A DNA stretch of 64,000 nt from Mycobacterium sp. GA-1199 (GCF_001500045.1 NZ_LQIX01000019.1:1-64000), one strand, 5' to 3'. Numbered from the stretch's first letter, positions 45,475-53,659 are shown. The notes: generated by a model from the sequence alone, not told the origin. Translations and numbers: made by a program.

Positions 45475-46981
45475 TGCATCGTGTATCGGCCGTGTGGGGG
45501 CGTTGGCTGTCGCGTTGGGCATCGGCGTTGGGCTGATGGCGACGCCGGTTGAGGCGTTCGCCAAACCGGACAAGGACTCGAGCGCCTCGAGCGATTCGTC
45601 GACGTCGAAGGCAAACAAGACAGAGAAGGCGCCCAAGGCGGAGAAGGCGGCAGCGGCGAAGGCGCCCAAGCCGGAAAAGAACATCGCCGTGTCGAAAAAC
45701 GGTGTGGTGAAGAAACAAAGCGGCACCGCGCAAGCCAGCACCCCAGCGGGCAGTACCGGCACCAAGGCCAGAGCTAATGGCGATGGCGCCACAGCGACGG
45801 TTACTAGCGGCAGCAAGAGCAGGGCTACCGCGGTGGGCGATGGTGCTTCGGCGACTGCGGGCGGTGGGGTCAAGAACAGCGCCAAGGCCAACGGTGATGG
45901 CAGCACCGCCGCCGCTGGCGATGACGGTACCGGTGGCACCAACAACAACAACAACACCGCTCGGGCGAGCGGCGATAACAGCGAGGCTTACGCAGGCAGC
46001 GGCGGCAGCGGCAACAACAAGAACAAGGCCACCGTCGACGGCGACAACAGCACCGCCTACGCGGGCGCCAACGGCAACGGCAATAACAACAACACAGCCA
46101 CCGTCAGCGGTGATACCACCACCGGAGTCCCCGGCGACAACAGCATTGCGTCCGCGGGGTCCTTCGGCGACAACAACACCAACAACCGCGCCAGCGCCAT
46201 CGGCCAGAATGCCCAAGCCTGGGCCGGCGGCGGCACTTTCGACGTTTTGAACGGCGGGCCCGGCAGCGACAGCGATGGCAACGTCGCCACCGCCACCAAT
46301 ACTGGGAGCAGTGACAGCCAAACAGTCGCATATGCTGGCGTCGTCGGCAACAACAACGACAACAACACCGGTACCGCTACTAATAGCGGCACCAGCAGCA
46401 CCACGGCCGTCGAGGTCGGCTCCCAGGGTGACAACAACAGTGGCAACACTGCCTCCGCGACCAATACTGCAGACACCGCCTTCACAACGGCTCTTTCCGG
46501 ATCGATCGGCAACGACAACACCGACAACGCCGCGACTGCCTCGAACAGCGGCGCCGGCAGCCTAACCGTGGCCGAGGCAGGCTCCGAAGGCAGTAATAAC
46601 AGTGGCAACACTGCCTCGGCAGTCAACACCGCAGACAACGCACGCACTAGTGTGGCTTCCGGCTCAGGTGGCAATAACAACACCGACAACGCCGCTACCG
46701 GCTCGAACACCGGCAATGACGCCATTAGTCAAATCTTCGCGGGAGTCATCGGGGACAACAACGCCGGTAACACCGCGACAGCGACAAACAGCGGCGCAAA
46801 CGCAAACACTACGGCGAACGCCGGATACAACGGGAGTAACAACACCGGTAACAGCGCCGTCGCTACGAACGTTGGCGATGACAACATCACTGAGGCCGGG
46901 GCCGGCGTCAGCAGCGATGGCAACACCGGCCTCGACGTCACTGCATCGGACGGCGAGATCGTTATCCTGCCTACGCCCTAA
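45467..46981 (+). CDS. exported Asn/Gly/Ala repeat protein, paralogue 1
   Basis: 504 residues from ATG 45467, preceded by ggggg and within the leader ORF. Signal peptide 1-32 (IGRVGALAVALGIGVGL… ending EAFA|KPDK). A Ser/Lys/Ala-rich linker follows to ~75 and then SKNGVV. Next comes a region of GDGATATV/GDGASATA units resembling adhesin head repeats, and about 12 repeats of 21-28 residues with the pattern NNxxNxAxA-x(5-10)-AxAG-x-x-G, for example NNSGNTASATNTADT. The mature chain has no cysteine and hardly any aromatic residues. It ends in an acidic/Pro tail without LPXTG or membrane anchor. Alternating small residues suggest a beta-solenoid or fibre. No known family was recognised, and the function is unknown. 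Confidence 0.85.
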   Translation: MSNASCIGRVGALAVALGIGVGLMATPVEAFAKPDKDSSASSDSSTSKANKTEKAPKAEKAAAAKAPKPEKNIAVSKNGVVKKQSGTAQASTPAGSTGTKARANGDGATATVTSGSKSRATAVGDGASATAGGGVKNSAKANGDGSTAAAGDDGTGGTNNNNNTARASGDNSEAYAGSGGSGNNKNKATVDGDNSTAYAGANGNGNNNNTATVSGDTTTGVPGDNSIASAGSFGDNNTNNRASAIGQNAQAWAGGGTFDVLNGGPGSDSDGNVATATNTGSSDSQTVAYAGVVGNNNDNNTGTATNSGTSSTTAVEVGSQGDNNSGNTASATNTADTAFTTALSGSIGNDNTDNAATASNSGAGSLTVAEAGSEGSNNSGNTASAVNTADNARTSVASGSGGNNNTDNAATGSNTGNDAISQIFAGVIGDNNAGNTATATNSGANANTTANAGYNGSNNTGNSAVATNVGDDNITEAGAGVSSDGNTGLDVTASDGEIVILPTP

Positions 46982-47733
46982 GTAACGTCTGGGACGCCCC
47001 GGCGGCGTATGTCCGGCTAGGGACTTGCCCGCCGACTCGGACAATCGACCGGGGTTCGGTTGGATCACCAGTCCTCCGGCGTCGGGTGGTCGCCGTGCTG
47101 CCCGCGCTGGAGCCTGGGGCCGGCCCCGAATCGGGGCGCGAGGGCGCGGACGACAGCGCGGGATAAACATCGGTGTCCTAATTTCCCGGGTCGGCGTCGG
47201 GCTGTTCTAACGCCGGAGGAGGCTTCACCAAACGGGCAAATACTCAAGTGCCGCGAGCGGCCATTCATGACGGTGAAGGCCGCCTTTTTGGAGTAAGCGA
47301 GTCGTGGGAGCGATCTGAACGCGCGTGTGTTCACTGACTAGCCGAATCGTTCGCACGTTGCCGCAGACCGCACTTGCCACGATTCAACAGTTTCTTGACG
47401 GCATTGAGTGGTTGCGCGTGTGATCCCCGGGCCCGGTAATAGCACCGAAAGCGCCTGGGCAACGACTTCGAAGTGACTCAGGTCGGTCCCCCGAACAGCG
47501 GCGCGCTGACCTGTAGTCTTTTTTCACGCAAGGGATTACGTTGCACGATCGTCGGCGGCCGAACCTGTCTGTCCCTCAGAGGCGGTATGACAACACAGTC
47601 CTTTCATCGGGGACGCTGGTGGATTTCTCGTTTCGCGAGGCGGTTCTCAATGTCTGGTCGGATGGACATCTTCAAGAAGCGAATTGACGAAAAGGGCTAA
47701 TTCAGCCCCTTTGATGAGTTAAATTTTCGGTGG
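46982..47733. other. intergenic region between cassettes 1 and 2
   Basis: About 750 nt without a convincing gene. At 46995-47040, cgccccggcggcg followed by cgccgactcgg is a degenerate copy of the terminator found after cassettes 3 and 4. A 75-codon frame at 47473-47700 has no ribosome-binding site and an unconvincing composition. The hairpin aaagggct-aattc-agcccctttg (47692-47713), followed by ttaaatttt, could be a terminator or promoter-proximal structure. Confidence 0.4.
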
Positions 47734-47771
47734 CCGTTGAACGACCTACCAGATCGGTCGTGCGACAACGG
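47734..47771 (+). promoter_or_regulatory. cassette 2 leader hairpin
   Basis: CCGTTG (47734-47739) pairs with CAACGG (47766-47771). Inside it acgacc (47740-47746 region) pairs with ggtcgt, so that a longer two-part hairpin is possible. The same CCGTTG/CAACGG arms occur in the leaders of cassettes 1 and 3, whereas the upstream TGACAG-like promoter is not recognisable here. Confidence 0.45.
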
Positions 47772-47801
47772 AGCCGCTTCTCGGCACGGGGGTATTGGGA
47801 C

Positions 47802-47894
47802 ATGTTCACCGACATTTCGTGCCGTAGCAACCGTCGTTCTGTTTTCACCTCACTTCTCGCTACATCGCATCTCTGGGGGTTTCATCATGGGTAA
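47802..47894 (+). CDS. upstream leader ORF of repeat-protein cassette 2
   Basis: 30 codons from ATG 47802 to TAA 47892-47894, overlapping the main start by 8 nt. The peptide (MFTDISCRSNRRSVFT at the start, ending in FHHG) is less similar to those of cassettes 1 and 3. Its position, length, a cysteine near the N-terminus and the same C-terminal HHG as cassette 4 agree. The 3' half of the DNA (catctctgggggtttcatc) is clearly homologous to the other leaders. Confidence 0.4.
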   Translation: MFTDISCRSNRRSVFTSLLATSHLWGFHHG

Positions 47895-49104
47895 TGCAAC
47901 GTATATCGGCCGCGTCGGGGCGTTAGCGGTCGCGCTCGGGATCGGAGTCGGGCTGATGGCGACGCCGGTTGAGGCGTTCGCCAAACCGGACAAGGACTCG
48001 AGCGCCTCGAGCGATTCGTCGACGTCGAAGGCAAACAAGACGGAGAAGGCGCCCAAGGCGGAGAAGACGTCCAAGGCGGCGAGCGATGCGTCAGCGGCGA
48101 AGGCGCCCAAGCCGGAAAAGAACATTTCGATCTCGAAAAACGGTGTGGTGGTAAGACAAAGTGGCACCGCGCAGGCCGAGACCCCGGTGGGCAGTACCGG
48201 CACCAAGGCCAAGGCCAAAGGCGATGGCGCCACAGCGACGGTGACCAGCGGCAGCAAGAGCAGGGCTACCGCGGTGGGCGATGGTGCTTCGGCGACTGCG
48301 GGCGGCGGGGTCAAGAACAGCGCCAAGGCCAACGGTGATGGCAGCACCGCCGCCGCTGGCGATGACGGTACCGGTGGCACCAACAACAACAACAACACCG
48401 CCCGGGCCACCGGCGATAACAGCCAGGCCTACGCAGGCAGCGGCGGCGACGACAACAACAAGAACAAGGCCACCGTCGACGGCGACAACAGCACCGCCTA
48501 TGCCGGCGCCAACGGCAACGGCAACAGCAACAACACAGCCACCGTCAGCGGTGATACCACCACCGGGGTTCCGGGCGACAACAGTGTGGCCGGCGCAGGG
48601 TCCTTCGGCAACAACAACACCAACAACCGCGCCACCGCCATCGGCCAGAATGCCCAAGCATGGGCCGGCGGCGGCACCGGACCCGAAGTGCCTGAGGGCG
48701 GGGGCCCTGGCAATGACAGCTCCGGCAACGTCGCCACCGCCACAAACACCGGTAGCGATAGCTTGATCGTTGTCGGCGCCGGCGTGATCGGCGAAAACAA
48801 CGACAACAACACCGCTACGGGAACGAACACCGGTAGCGAGGCCCTCCTGCAGGTAATTGCCGGCTCGGTAGGTAGCGACAATTCCGGCAACACCGCCACG
48901 GGAACGAACAGCGGCAGCAACACGATCTTGCAGGCTTTCGCCGGGTCTCTTGGCGATGGCAATACCGACAACACGGCCACCGCCACCAATAGCGTTGACG
49001 GCGGCATCACCGCCGCCGGGGCAGGTATTTTCAGCGATAGCAACGACGGGTATGACGTCACGGCAACTGACGGTGAGACGGTCGTCGAACCGCCTGAGGA
49101 GTAG
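47887..49104 (+). CDS. exported Asn/Gly/Ala repeat protein, paralogue 2
   Basis: 405 residues from ATG 47887 with ggggg upstream. The in-frame start at 47737 would ignore the leader arrangement and hide the signal peptide. The architecture matches paralogue 1: signal peptide ending EAFA, Ser/Lys linker (longer, with KTSKAASDASAAKAPKPEK), SKNGVV, GDGATATV units and ~8 repeats such as NNNNTARATGDNSQAYAGSG, plus the conserved interruption TTTGVPGDNS. About 110 nt around the signal-peptide cleavage site differ from paralogue 1 at a single base, so duplication or conversion is recent. The C-terminal tail is TDGETVVEPPEE. Confidence 0.85.
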   Translation: MGNATYIGRVGALAVALGIGVGLMATPVEAFAKPDKDSSASSDSSTSKANKTEKAPKAEKTSKAASDASAAKAPKPEKNISISKNGVVVRQSGTAQAETPVGSTGTKAKAKGDGATATVTSGSKSRATAVGDGASATAGGGVKNSAKANGDGSTAAAGDDGTGGTNNNNNTARATGDNSQAYAGSGGDDNNKNKATVDGDNSTAYAGANGNGNSNNTATVSGDTTTGVPGDNSVAGAGSFGNNNTNNRATAIGQNAQAWAGGGTGPEVPEGGGPGNDSSGNVATATNTGSDSLIVVGAGVIGENNDNNTATGTNTGSEALLQVIAGSVGSDNSGNTATGTNSGSNTILQAFAGSLGDGNTDNTATATNSVDGGITAAGAGIFSDSNDGYDVTATDGETVVEPPEE

Positions 49105-49926
49105 GCGGCTGCCACCGTGCGTTCAGGGCCAGCACGAACCGTCGATGGGATCTGCTGTGCGGCCGTCGACGATCCATGTAATGGCGAGCGGCTCGTCGCT
49201 CTTGCTATGTCTGCCGCCGTGAGTAGGACCGATGCATCCACTGCAGCCTCCTGTAGAAGCCGGAGCAGTCGACGACGAATGGCAGCCTCGTGGCCACCGC
49301 CGCGCAGCCTGTTTCGCTGAGACCGTGGACCTACCGCAGGATCGCCGATCGGGATGACGGGGTTGAGCCTGCGACCACTTGACCCCAGTGTCGTCAGAGG
49401 GGTCCGGCGATAACCTATCCGAGCACTTTCGACAGATTTGAGAATGCTCGCGGACGGCGGCGGACGCCCTCGAATCGGATTGCGATGCTATCTGAGCGTT
49501 CCAGCAATCTGGCTCGCACAGCAGGGTGATTAATCAAAGCCCGACCGAGGCGTGCGGTCAGGCGCCTCCAACAATGGCCACTGTCAATGCCCAAAGTGCG
49601 CTTGCCAAATCACGGCCATCACCGGTTTCGGTTCCCGAGGCCCGCAGACGATTGACTCGTTGCTCAGGCAAATTTTCCGATTAGTAAACGAGTAGACGGC
49701 GTCGAGCGTTAAGGCGGCAGAGTTGGGTGTGTGCAACACGGACACGGATGGCAACCTGTGGATCCGCCAAAGAAAGATTTGCTCCTTAGCAGCTGGTCAG
49801 ATCTGTGGGAGTAAGAATGAGGGTTCGCGTGCCGGCGCGGTGCGGGGGAGGAAACCACCTTCATAGTTGTTTTGTTTCCCCAAGTAACAACATATGTCGA
49901 CGCCACGGCGGCAAACTTCAAAATTG
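49105..49926. other. intergenic region between cassettes 2 and 3
   Basis: About 820 nt. The only protein-like frame is the short minus-strand one at 49415-49594, listed separately. No terminator hairpin like those after cassettes 3 and 4 is seen after cassette 2. Strings such as ctgtgggagtaagaatgagg (49803-49822) lie in front of the cassette 3 promoter block. Confidence 0.4.
49415..49594 (-). CDS. possible small gene or gene remnant
   Basis: A 59-codon frame from TTG 49594 to TAG (49415-49417) in the cassette 2-3 gap. The sequence looks protein-like: 'GHCWRRLTARLGRALINHPA', 'VRARLLERSDSIAIRFEGVR' and a basic end. No ribosome-binding site is evident and I do not recognise it. It may be a decayed piece of a larger gene, or chance. 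Confidence 0.2.
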   Translation of the reverse strand: MGIDSGHCWRRLTARLGRALINHPAVRARLLERSDSIAIRFEGVRRRPRAFSNLSKVLG

Positions 49927-50025
49927 TGACAGTTTGCGTGATCTGTCGGTTACATTGAGCGAGTCCGTTGGAAGGCGTTATCAATTGATCGACAACGGGC
50001 CGTCACCGGGGGCAGGGGGGTCTGC
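49927..50025 (+). promoter_or_regulatory. cassette 3 promoter and leader hairpin
   Basis: TGACAG (49927-49932) and TACATT (49951-49956), with an 18-nt spacer, form the clearest promoter of the four cassettes, starting transcription ~155 nt before the main ATG. GAGC-AGTCCGTTGG follows as in cassettes 1 and 4. CCGTTG (49965-49970) can pair with CAACGG (49993-49998). The block ends in gggggcagggggg before the upstream ORF. Confidence 0.55.
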
Positions 50026-50121
50026 ATGTACTGCATTACACCCGTCGCTCGACCTCTAAAGGCCGTCAGGCCAGCTTTCCCACTCACACATCACATCGCA
50101 CCTCTGGGGGATTCATCATGA
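50026..50121 (+). CDS. upstream leader ORF of repeat-protein cassette 3
   Basis: 31 codons from ATG 50026. TGA 50119-50121 overlaps the main ATG 50118 as ATGA, the classical translational-coupling junction. The peptide begins MYCITPVARPLKAVRPAF and continues THHIAPLG. It matches cassette 1 (TPVAR, AVRP-x-F, TH-x-I) and cassette 4 (MGGCVYC…, RP-x-(x)-F region, THHIA). Confidence 0.58.
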   Translation: MYCITPVARPLKAVRPAFPLTHHIAPLGDSS

Positions 50122-51410
50122 GTAATGCAAACTACATCGGCCGCGTTGGAGCGTTAGCTGTCGCGCTTGGCATCGGAGTCGGGCTGTTCGCGACGCCGGT
50201 AGAAGCTTTCGCCAAACCGGACAAGGACTCGAGCGCCTCGAGCGATTCGTCGTCAGCGAAGACGAACAAGTCCGACAAGCCTGACAAGGCGGGGAAAGCG
50301 TCCAAGGCCACGAGCGATTCGTCGGCGGCGAAGGCGCCCAACGCGCAGAAGGCGCCGAAGCCACCAAAGGACGTATTTGTCTCCAAGAACGGTGTGGTGA
50401 AGAAGAACGGCGGCGGAACGGCATACGCGGAAACCCCAATCGGCAGCACTAAGACCAAGGCGAGGGCCACCGGTGCTGGCGCCTCGGCAATCGTGACCAG
50501 CGGCGACAACAGCAGTGCCACCGCGAAGGGCACCAATGCCACCGCGACGGCCGGCGGTGGGGTCAAGAACAAGGCCAAAGCCCAGGGAGATTCCAGCATC
50601 GCCGCCGCCGGCGATGACGATAGCGGTATCGGTGGCAACAACAACAACGGCAACACCGCTCGGGCGAGCGGCGACAACAGTCAGGCTTTCGCAGGTAGCG
50701 GCGGCGAAGGCAACAACAACAACAGGGCGACCGTCGACGGCGACGACGGCAGAGCCTATGCGGGCGCCAACGGCAATAGCAACAATAACAACACAGCCAC
50801 CGTCACCGGCGACAACAGCACCGCCTATGCGGGCGCCAACGGTAACGGCAACACCAACAACATTGCCACCGTCGCCGGCGATACCGAAACCGGTACTCCC
50901 GGTGACAACAGCGTGGCGAGCGCGGGTTCCTTCGGCAACGACAACACCGACAACCGTGCCAGCGCTATCGGCCAGAATGCCACTGCCCTCGCCGGCGGCG
51001 GCCAGGTGGGGGCAGGGGGCAACGCGAACTCCGGCAACACCGCTACCGCCACCAACACCGGCAGCGATAGCCAAGTAATCGCCGCCGCTGGCGCCATCGG
51101 CGAAGGCAACAACGACAACACTGCCACCGCCACCAACAGCGGAAGCATGGCCACCCTGCAGGTTGTCGCCGGCGTTTTCGGCTTGAACAGCTCCGGCAAC
51201 ACCGCAACTGGGACCAATAGCGGAAGCAACACCTTCCTTGACGCTTGGGCTAGCTTCTTCGGCAACGACAACATCAACAACACCGCCACCGCCACCAACA
51301 TCGAAAACGGCGTCACAACCAGGGCCCTAGCCGCCGTCGGCAGCCATGGCAATGAGGATCTTGACGCCGTTGCGGCCGACGGCGACGAGGACATTCAGCC
51401 GGAGCCGTAG
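50118..51410 (+). CDS. exported Asn/Gly/Ala repeat protein, paralogue 3
   Basis: 430 residues from ATG 50118 (ctctggggg upstream). Signal peptide 1-32 ends VEAFA. The Ser/Lys linker carries SDKPDKAGKASKATSDSSAA and a Pro/Lys patch (APKPPKD) before SKNGVV. About nine repeats follow, such as GNNNNRATVDGDDGRAYAGA and NSSGNTATGTNSGSN, with the shared interruption TETGTPGDNSVASAGSFG. It has no cysteine and one Trp. The tail ends DEDIQPEP. Its first 150 nt differ from paralogue 4 at only two bases. It is probably secreted and envelope-associated. The function is unknown. Confidence 0.85.
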   Translation: MSNANYIGRVGALAVALGIGVGLFATPVEAFAKPDKDSSASSDSSSAKTNKSDKPDKAGKASKATSDSSAAKAPNAQKAPKPPKDVFVSKNGVVKKNGGGTAYAETPIGSTKTKARATGAGASAIVTSGDNSSATAKGTNATATAGGGVKNKAKAQGDSSIAAAGDDDSGIGGNNNNGNTARASGDNSQAFAGSGGEGNNNNRATVDGDDGRAYAGANGNSNNNNTATVTGDNSTAYAGANGNGNTNNIATVAGDTETGTPGDNSVASAGSFGNDNTDNRASAIGQNATALAGGGQVGAGGNANSGNTATATNTGSDSQVIAAAGAIGEGNNDNTATATNSGSMATLQVVAGVFGLNSSGNTATGTNSGSNTFLDAWASFFGNDNINNTATATNIENGVTTRALAAVGSHGNEDLDAVAADGDEDIQPEP

Positions 51411-51429
51411 TCGCGCATTCTTGTCCCGC

Positions 51430-51469
51430 CCCGGCGGCGTGGTGTCCACCAAGGACTCTCGCCGCCGGG
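51430..51469 (+). terminator. GC-rich hairpin after cassette 3
   Basis: Arms cccggcggcg (51430-51439) and cgccgccggg (51460-51469) form a perfect 10-bp stem with a 20-nt loop, 20 nt after the stop. The same arm sequence occurs after cassette 4 and, degenerated, after cassette 1, so the terminator was duplicated with the genes. Confidence 0.65.
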
Positions 51470-51821
51470 ACGCGGGAAGTGGACAATAACGATCCGCCGA
51501 AAAGGTATAAGCGGCTCTTAATCCGTTGACACTTTGCCGCCCTCGTTGCGAGTCAGTTTCGGTGCGGTTGGATTGTGTCGAACAATTCGGGGTTTACTCC
51601 TGCGGAGATCCGTGAGCTCGTTGTCGAGTATCAGTTGTCGCCCTTATGGCAAGGGGGCCTGGCTTGTCGCCCAGAGCAGTTCCGAGGTGGGAGGCCGTGG
51701 TGTTCGGCGGTGATCTAGACCGAGGGAGCTCAGGGGTCTTGAGACCACGTCCAGAAGGGGCAGTATTTGTTTCCACAATCATTTCTGCTATCAGACTTGC
51801 TTGGGCAAATTTTTACAAATG
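51470..51821. other. intergenic region between cassettes 3 and 4
   Basis: About 350 nt. A short plus-strand frame from GTG 51573 (SNNSGFTPAEIRELVVEYQL) resembles the start of helix-turn-helix/recombinase N-termini but stops after ~45 codons, so at most it is a fragment. Nothing else is recognisable. Confidence 0.35.
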
Positions 51822-51908
51822 TGACAGTTTTGCTTTGATCGCTGGGATACCGTGAGCAAGTCCGTTGGTGGTTTTATAAATCGATCGTCACGGGCAAATC
51901 TCGGGGGC
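51822..51908 (+). promoter_or_regulatory. cassette 4 promoter-like block and leader start
   Basis: TGACAG (51822-51827), followed 18-20 nt later by GATACC/TACCGT (51846-51853), then gtgagcaagtccgttgg, as in cassettes 1 and 3. The preceding gggcaaatttttacaaa is nearly the same as gggcaaatttttcgaaa before cassette 1. The CCGTTGG arm (51862-51868) is conserved, but its partner (tcacggg) is weaker than in the other cassettes. The block ends cgggggcatgggg. Confidence 0.5.
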
Positions 51909-52028
51909 ATGGGGGGATGCGTGTACTGCACTAAGCCCAACAGCAGAACTTTCGAGTTCCTGCGCCCTTTCCACACCACCACACATCACATCGCATTTCT
52001 GGCAGGACAGGGGATTCATCATGGGTAA
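51909..52028 (+). CDS. upstream leader ORF of repeat-protein cassette 4
   Basis: 39 codons from ATG 51909 (or 35 from GTG 51921, which aligns with the ATG of cassettes 1 and 3). TAA 52026-52028 lies 8 nt into the main gene. The peptide contains VYCTKPNSR and then RPFHTTTHHIAFL, clearly related to MYCITPVAR…THHIAPL of cassette 3, and ends GIHHG like cassette 2. Confidence 0.55.
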   Translation: MGGCVYCTKPNSRTFEFLRPFHTTTHHIAFLAGQGIHHG

Positions 52029-53610
52029 TGCAAACTACATCGGCCGCGTTGGGGCGTTAGCTGTCGCGCTTGGCATCGGAGTCGGGCTGTTCGCGACGCC
52101 GGTAGAAGCTTTCGCCAAACCGGACAAGGACTCGAGCGCCTCGAGCGATTCGTCGTCAGCGAAGACGAACAAATCGGAGAAGGCTGATAAGAACACCAAG
52201 GCCGCTAGCGATGCGTCCGCGGCGAAGGCGCCCAGCGCGCAGAAGGCGCCGAAGCCGCCGAAGCCGCCGAAGGACGTGATGGTTTCCAAGAATGGCGTGG
52301 TTGTGAAGAATGGCGGCGGCAGCGCGGTCGCTTACACCCCTGAGGGGAGCACCAAGACCAAGGCGCGGGCGACTGGAGCCGGCGCTACCGCACGAGTGGA
52401 GAGCGGCAACAACAGCAGTGCCACCGCGAAGGGCACTGACGCAAAGGCCACCGCGGCCGGAAGCGTCAAGAACACGGCCAAGGCCAACGGCGAGAGCAGT
52501 GAGGCCTACGCAGGCTCGGCCGGTGACAACAGCAACAACAACGCCCGTGCGACAGGTGACAACAGTGAGGCCTACGCCGGCTATGGCGGCACCGGCAACC
52601 ACAACAACACCGCCACCGTCGACGGCGACAACAGCCTCGCCGTTGCGGGCTCGTACGGAAACGACAACACCAACAACCGCGCCACAGTCAGCGGCGATTC
52701 CGACACCGGTGTTCCGGGCGACAACAGCGCTGCTATCGCCGGCTCCTATGGCGACGGCAACGACAAGAACACCGCCTCTGCGGTCGGCGAGAATGCCGTC
52801 GCCGCGGCCGGCAGCGGCATCGAGACCTTAATCACGGGGAACAACAACAGTGGCAACGTCGCCACCGCCACCAATAACGGTGGTGGCAATGCACCAACCA
52901 CTGCTTTTGCCGGCGTGGGCGGCGATAACAACACCAACAATCGCGCCTCCGCTTCCGGCACGGACAGCGCCGCCATTGCCGGTTCCCTCGGAAGCGACAA
53001 CGGCGGCAACACCGCCACGGCCACTGGAGCGAACAGCGCCGCAGATGCGGGTATGGGCGGAAACGACAACGACAACAACAAAGCCACCGCCAACACCAGT
53101 GGCGGCGCCACTCTCGGCCAGGCACGAGCGGGAAGCGACGGCGATAACAACGACAACAACACCGCCACGGCCTCGGCCAATGGCGCCGGCAGCGTGAGCG
53201 TCGCCGGGGCTGGTTCCACGGGTGATGACAACAGTGGCAACACGGCCTCCGCGAGCACCACGGGAAGCGGCTCCGCAGCCGTGGCCGGGGCAGGAGGCGG
53301 CGGCAACGACAACACCGGCAACACAGCCACCGCAACGAACGTTGGAAGCGACGCTCTGATGCAAGTCATCGCCGGCATCGGCAACAACAACAGTGACAAC
53401 ACGGCCAGGGCGGACAACACCGCAAACAACGCCCAGACGGCGGCCGTAGCCGGAGCAGTCGGCAACAACAACACGAATAACCAAGCCCTCGCCACTAACA
53501 GCGGCGAGGGCAACATCACCGGAGCGGCGGCGGCAGCCAATCTCAATAACGAGAGCGGGAACAAGGCTGAAGCGACCAGCGGGCAGGTCGTGGAGGAACC
53601 CGCGCCGTAA
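52021..53610 (+). CDS. exported Asn/Gly/Ala repeat protein, paralogue 4 (longest)
   Basis: 529 residues from ATG 52021. Signal peptide 1-32 ends VEAFA. The linker KADKNTKAASDASAAKAPSA leads into a Pro/Lys patch (PKPPKPPKD) and SKNGVV. About 14 repeats follow, for example NNTNNRASASGTDSAAIAGS and DNTGNTATATNVGSD, with the family interruption SDTGVPGDNSAAIAGSYG. There is no cysteine, and only a few Tyr and Phe are the aromatics. The end is EEPAP. It has the most repeat units, so units can be gained and lost without disturbing the frame. It looks like a self-stacking beta-rich secreted protein. Homology to known adhesins is not established. Confidence 0.85.
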   Translation: MGNANYIGRVGALAVALGIGVGLFATPVEAFAKPDKDSSASSDSSSAKTNKSEKADKNTKAASDASAAKAPSAQKAPKPPKPPKDVMVSKNGVVVKNGGGSAVAYTPEGSTKTKARATGAGATARVESGNNSSATAKGTDAKATAAGSVKNTAKANGESSEAYAGSAGDNSNNNARATGDNSEAYAGYGGTGNHNNTATVDGDNSLAVAGSYGNDNTNNRATVSGDSDTGVPGDNSAAIAGSYGDGNDKNTASAVGENAVAAAGSGIETLITGNNNSGNVATATNNGGGNAPTTAFAGVGGDNNTNNRASASGTDSAAIAGSLGSDNGGNTATATGANSAADAGMGGNDNDNNKATANTSGGATLGQARAGSDGDNNDNNTATASANGAGSVSVAGAGSTGDDNSGNTASASTTGSGSAAVAGAGGGGNDNTGNTATATNVGSDALMQVIAGIGNNNSDNTARADNTANNAQTAAVAGAVGNNNTNNQALATNSGEGNITGAAAAANLNNESGNKAEATSGQVVEEPAP

Positions 53611-53620
53611 CAATCGCCCG

Positions 53621-53659
53621 GCCCGGCGGCGGGGTTTCCACATGGACACGCCGCCGGGC
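53621..53659 (+). terminator. GC-rich hairpin after cassette 4
   Basis: Arms gcccggcggcg (53621-53631) and cgccgccgggc (53649-53659) form a perfect 11-bp stem with a 17-nt loop, 10 nt after the stop codon. The stem is the same as after cassette 3. Confidence 0.7.

Noticed and set aside
47473..47700. 75-codon gene between cassettes 1 and 2
   Set aside because: No ribosome-binding site, irregular composition, and it ends at the leader hairpin region of cassette 2.
51573..51710. Transposase or recombinase fragment (SNNSGFTPAEIRELV…)
   Set aside because: Only ~45 codons, no terminal inverted repeats or second fragment, and the similarity is too short to support a mobile element.
45700..53600. 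Dense DNA repeats suggestive of CRISPR or simple satellite arrays
   Set aside because: The repeats are in frame, of variable length, lie within four complete signal-peptide-bearing genes and have no unique spacers of constant size.
45467..53610. PE_PGRS or PPE proteins
   Set aside because: No PE or PPE N-terminal domain (Pro-Glu motif) and no GGAGG-type glycine repeats. The N-terminus is a cleavable signal peptide and the repeats are Asn-rich.
45467..53610. Trimeric autotransporter (YadA-like) adhesins, because of GDGASATA/GDNSTAYA units
   Set aside because: No stalk coiled coil and no membrane anchor domain, and the organism has a mycobacterial envelope. The resemblance is kept only as a structural hint of a beta-roll.
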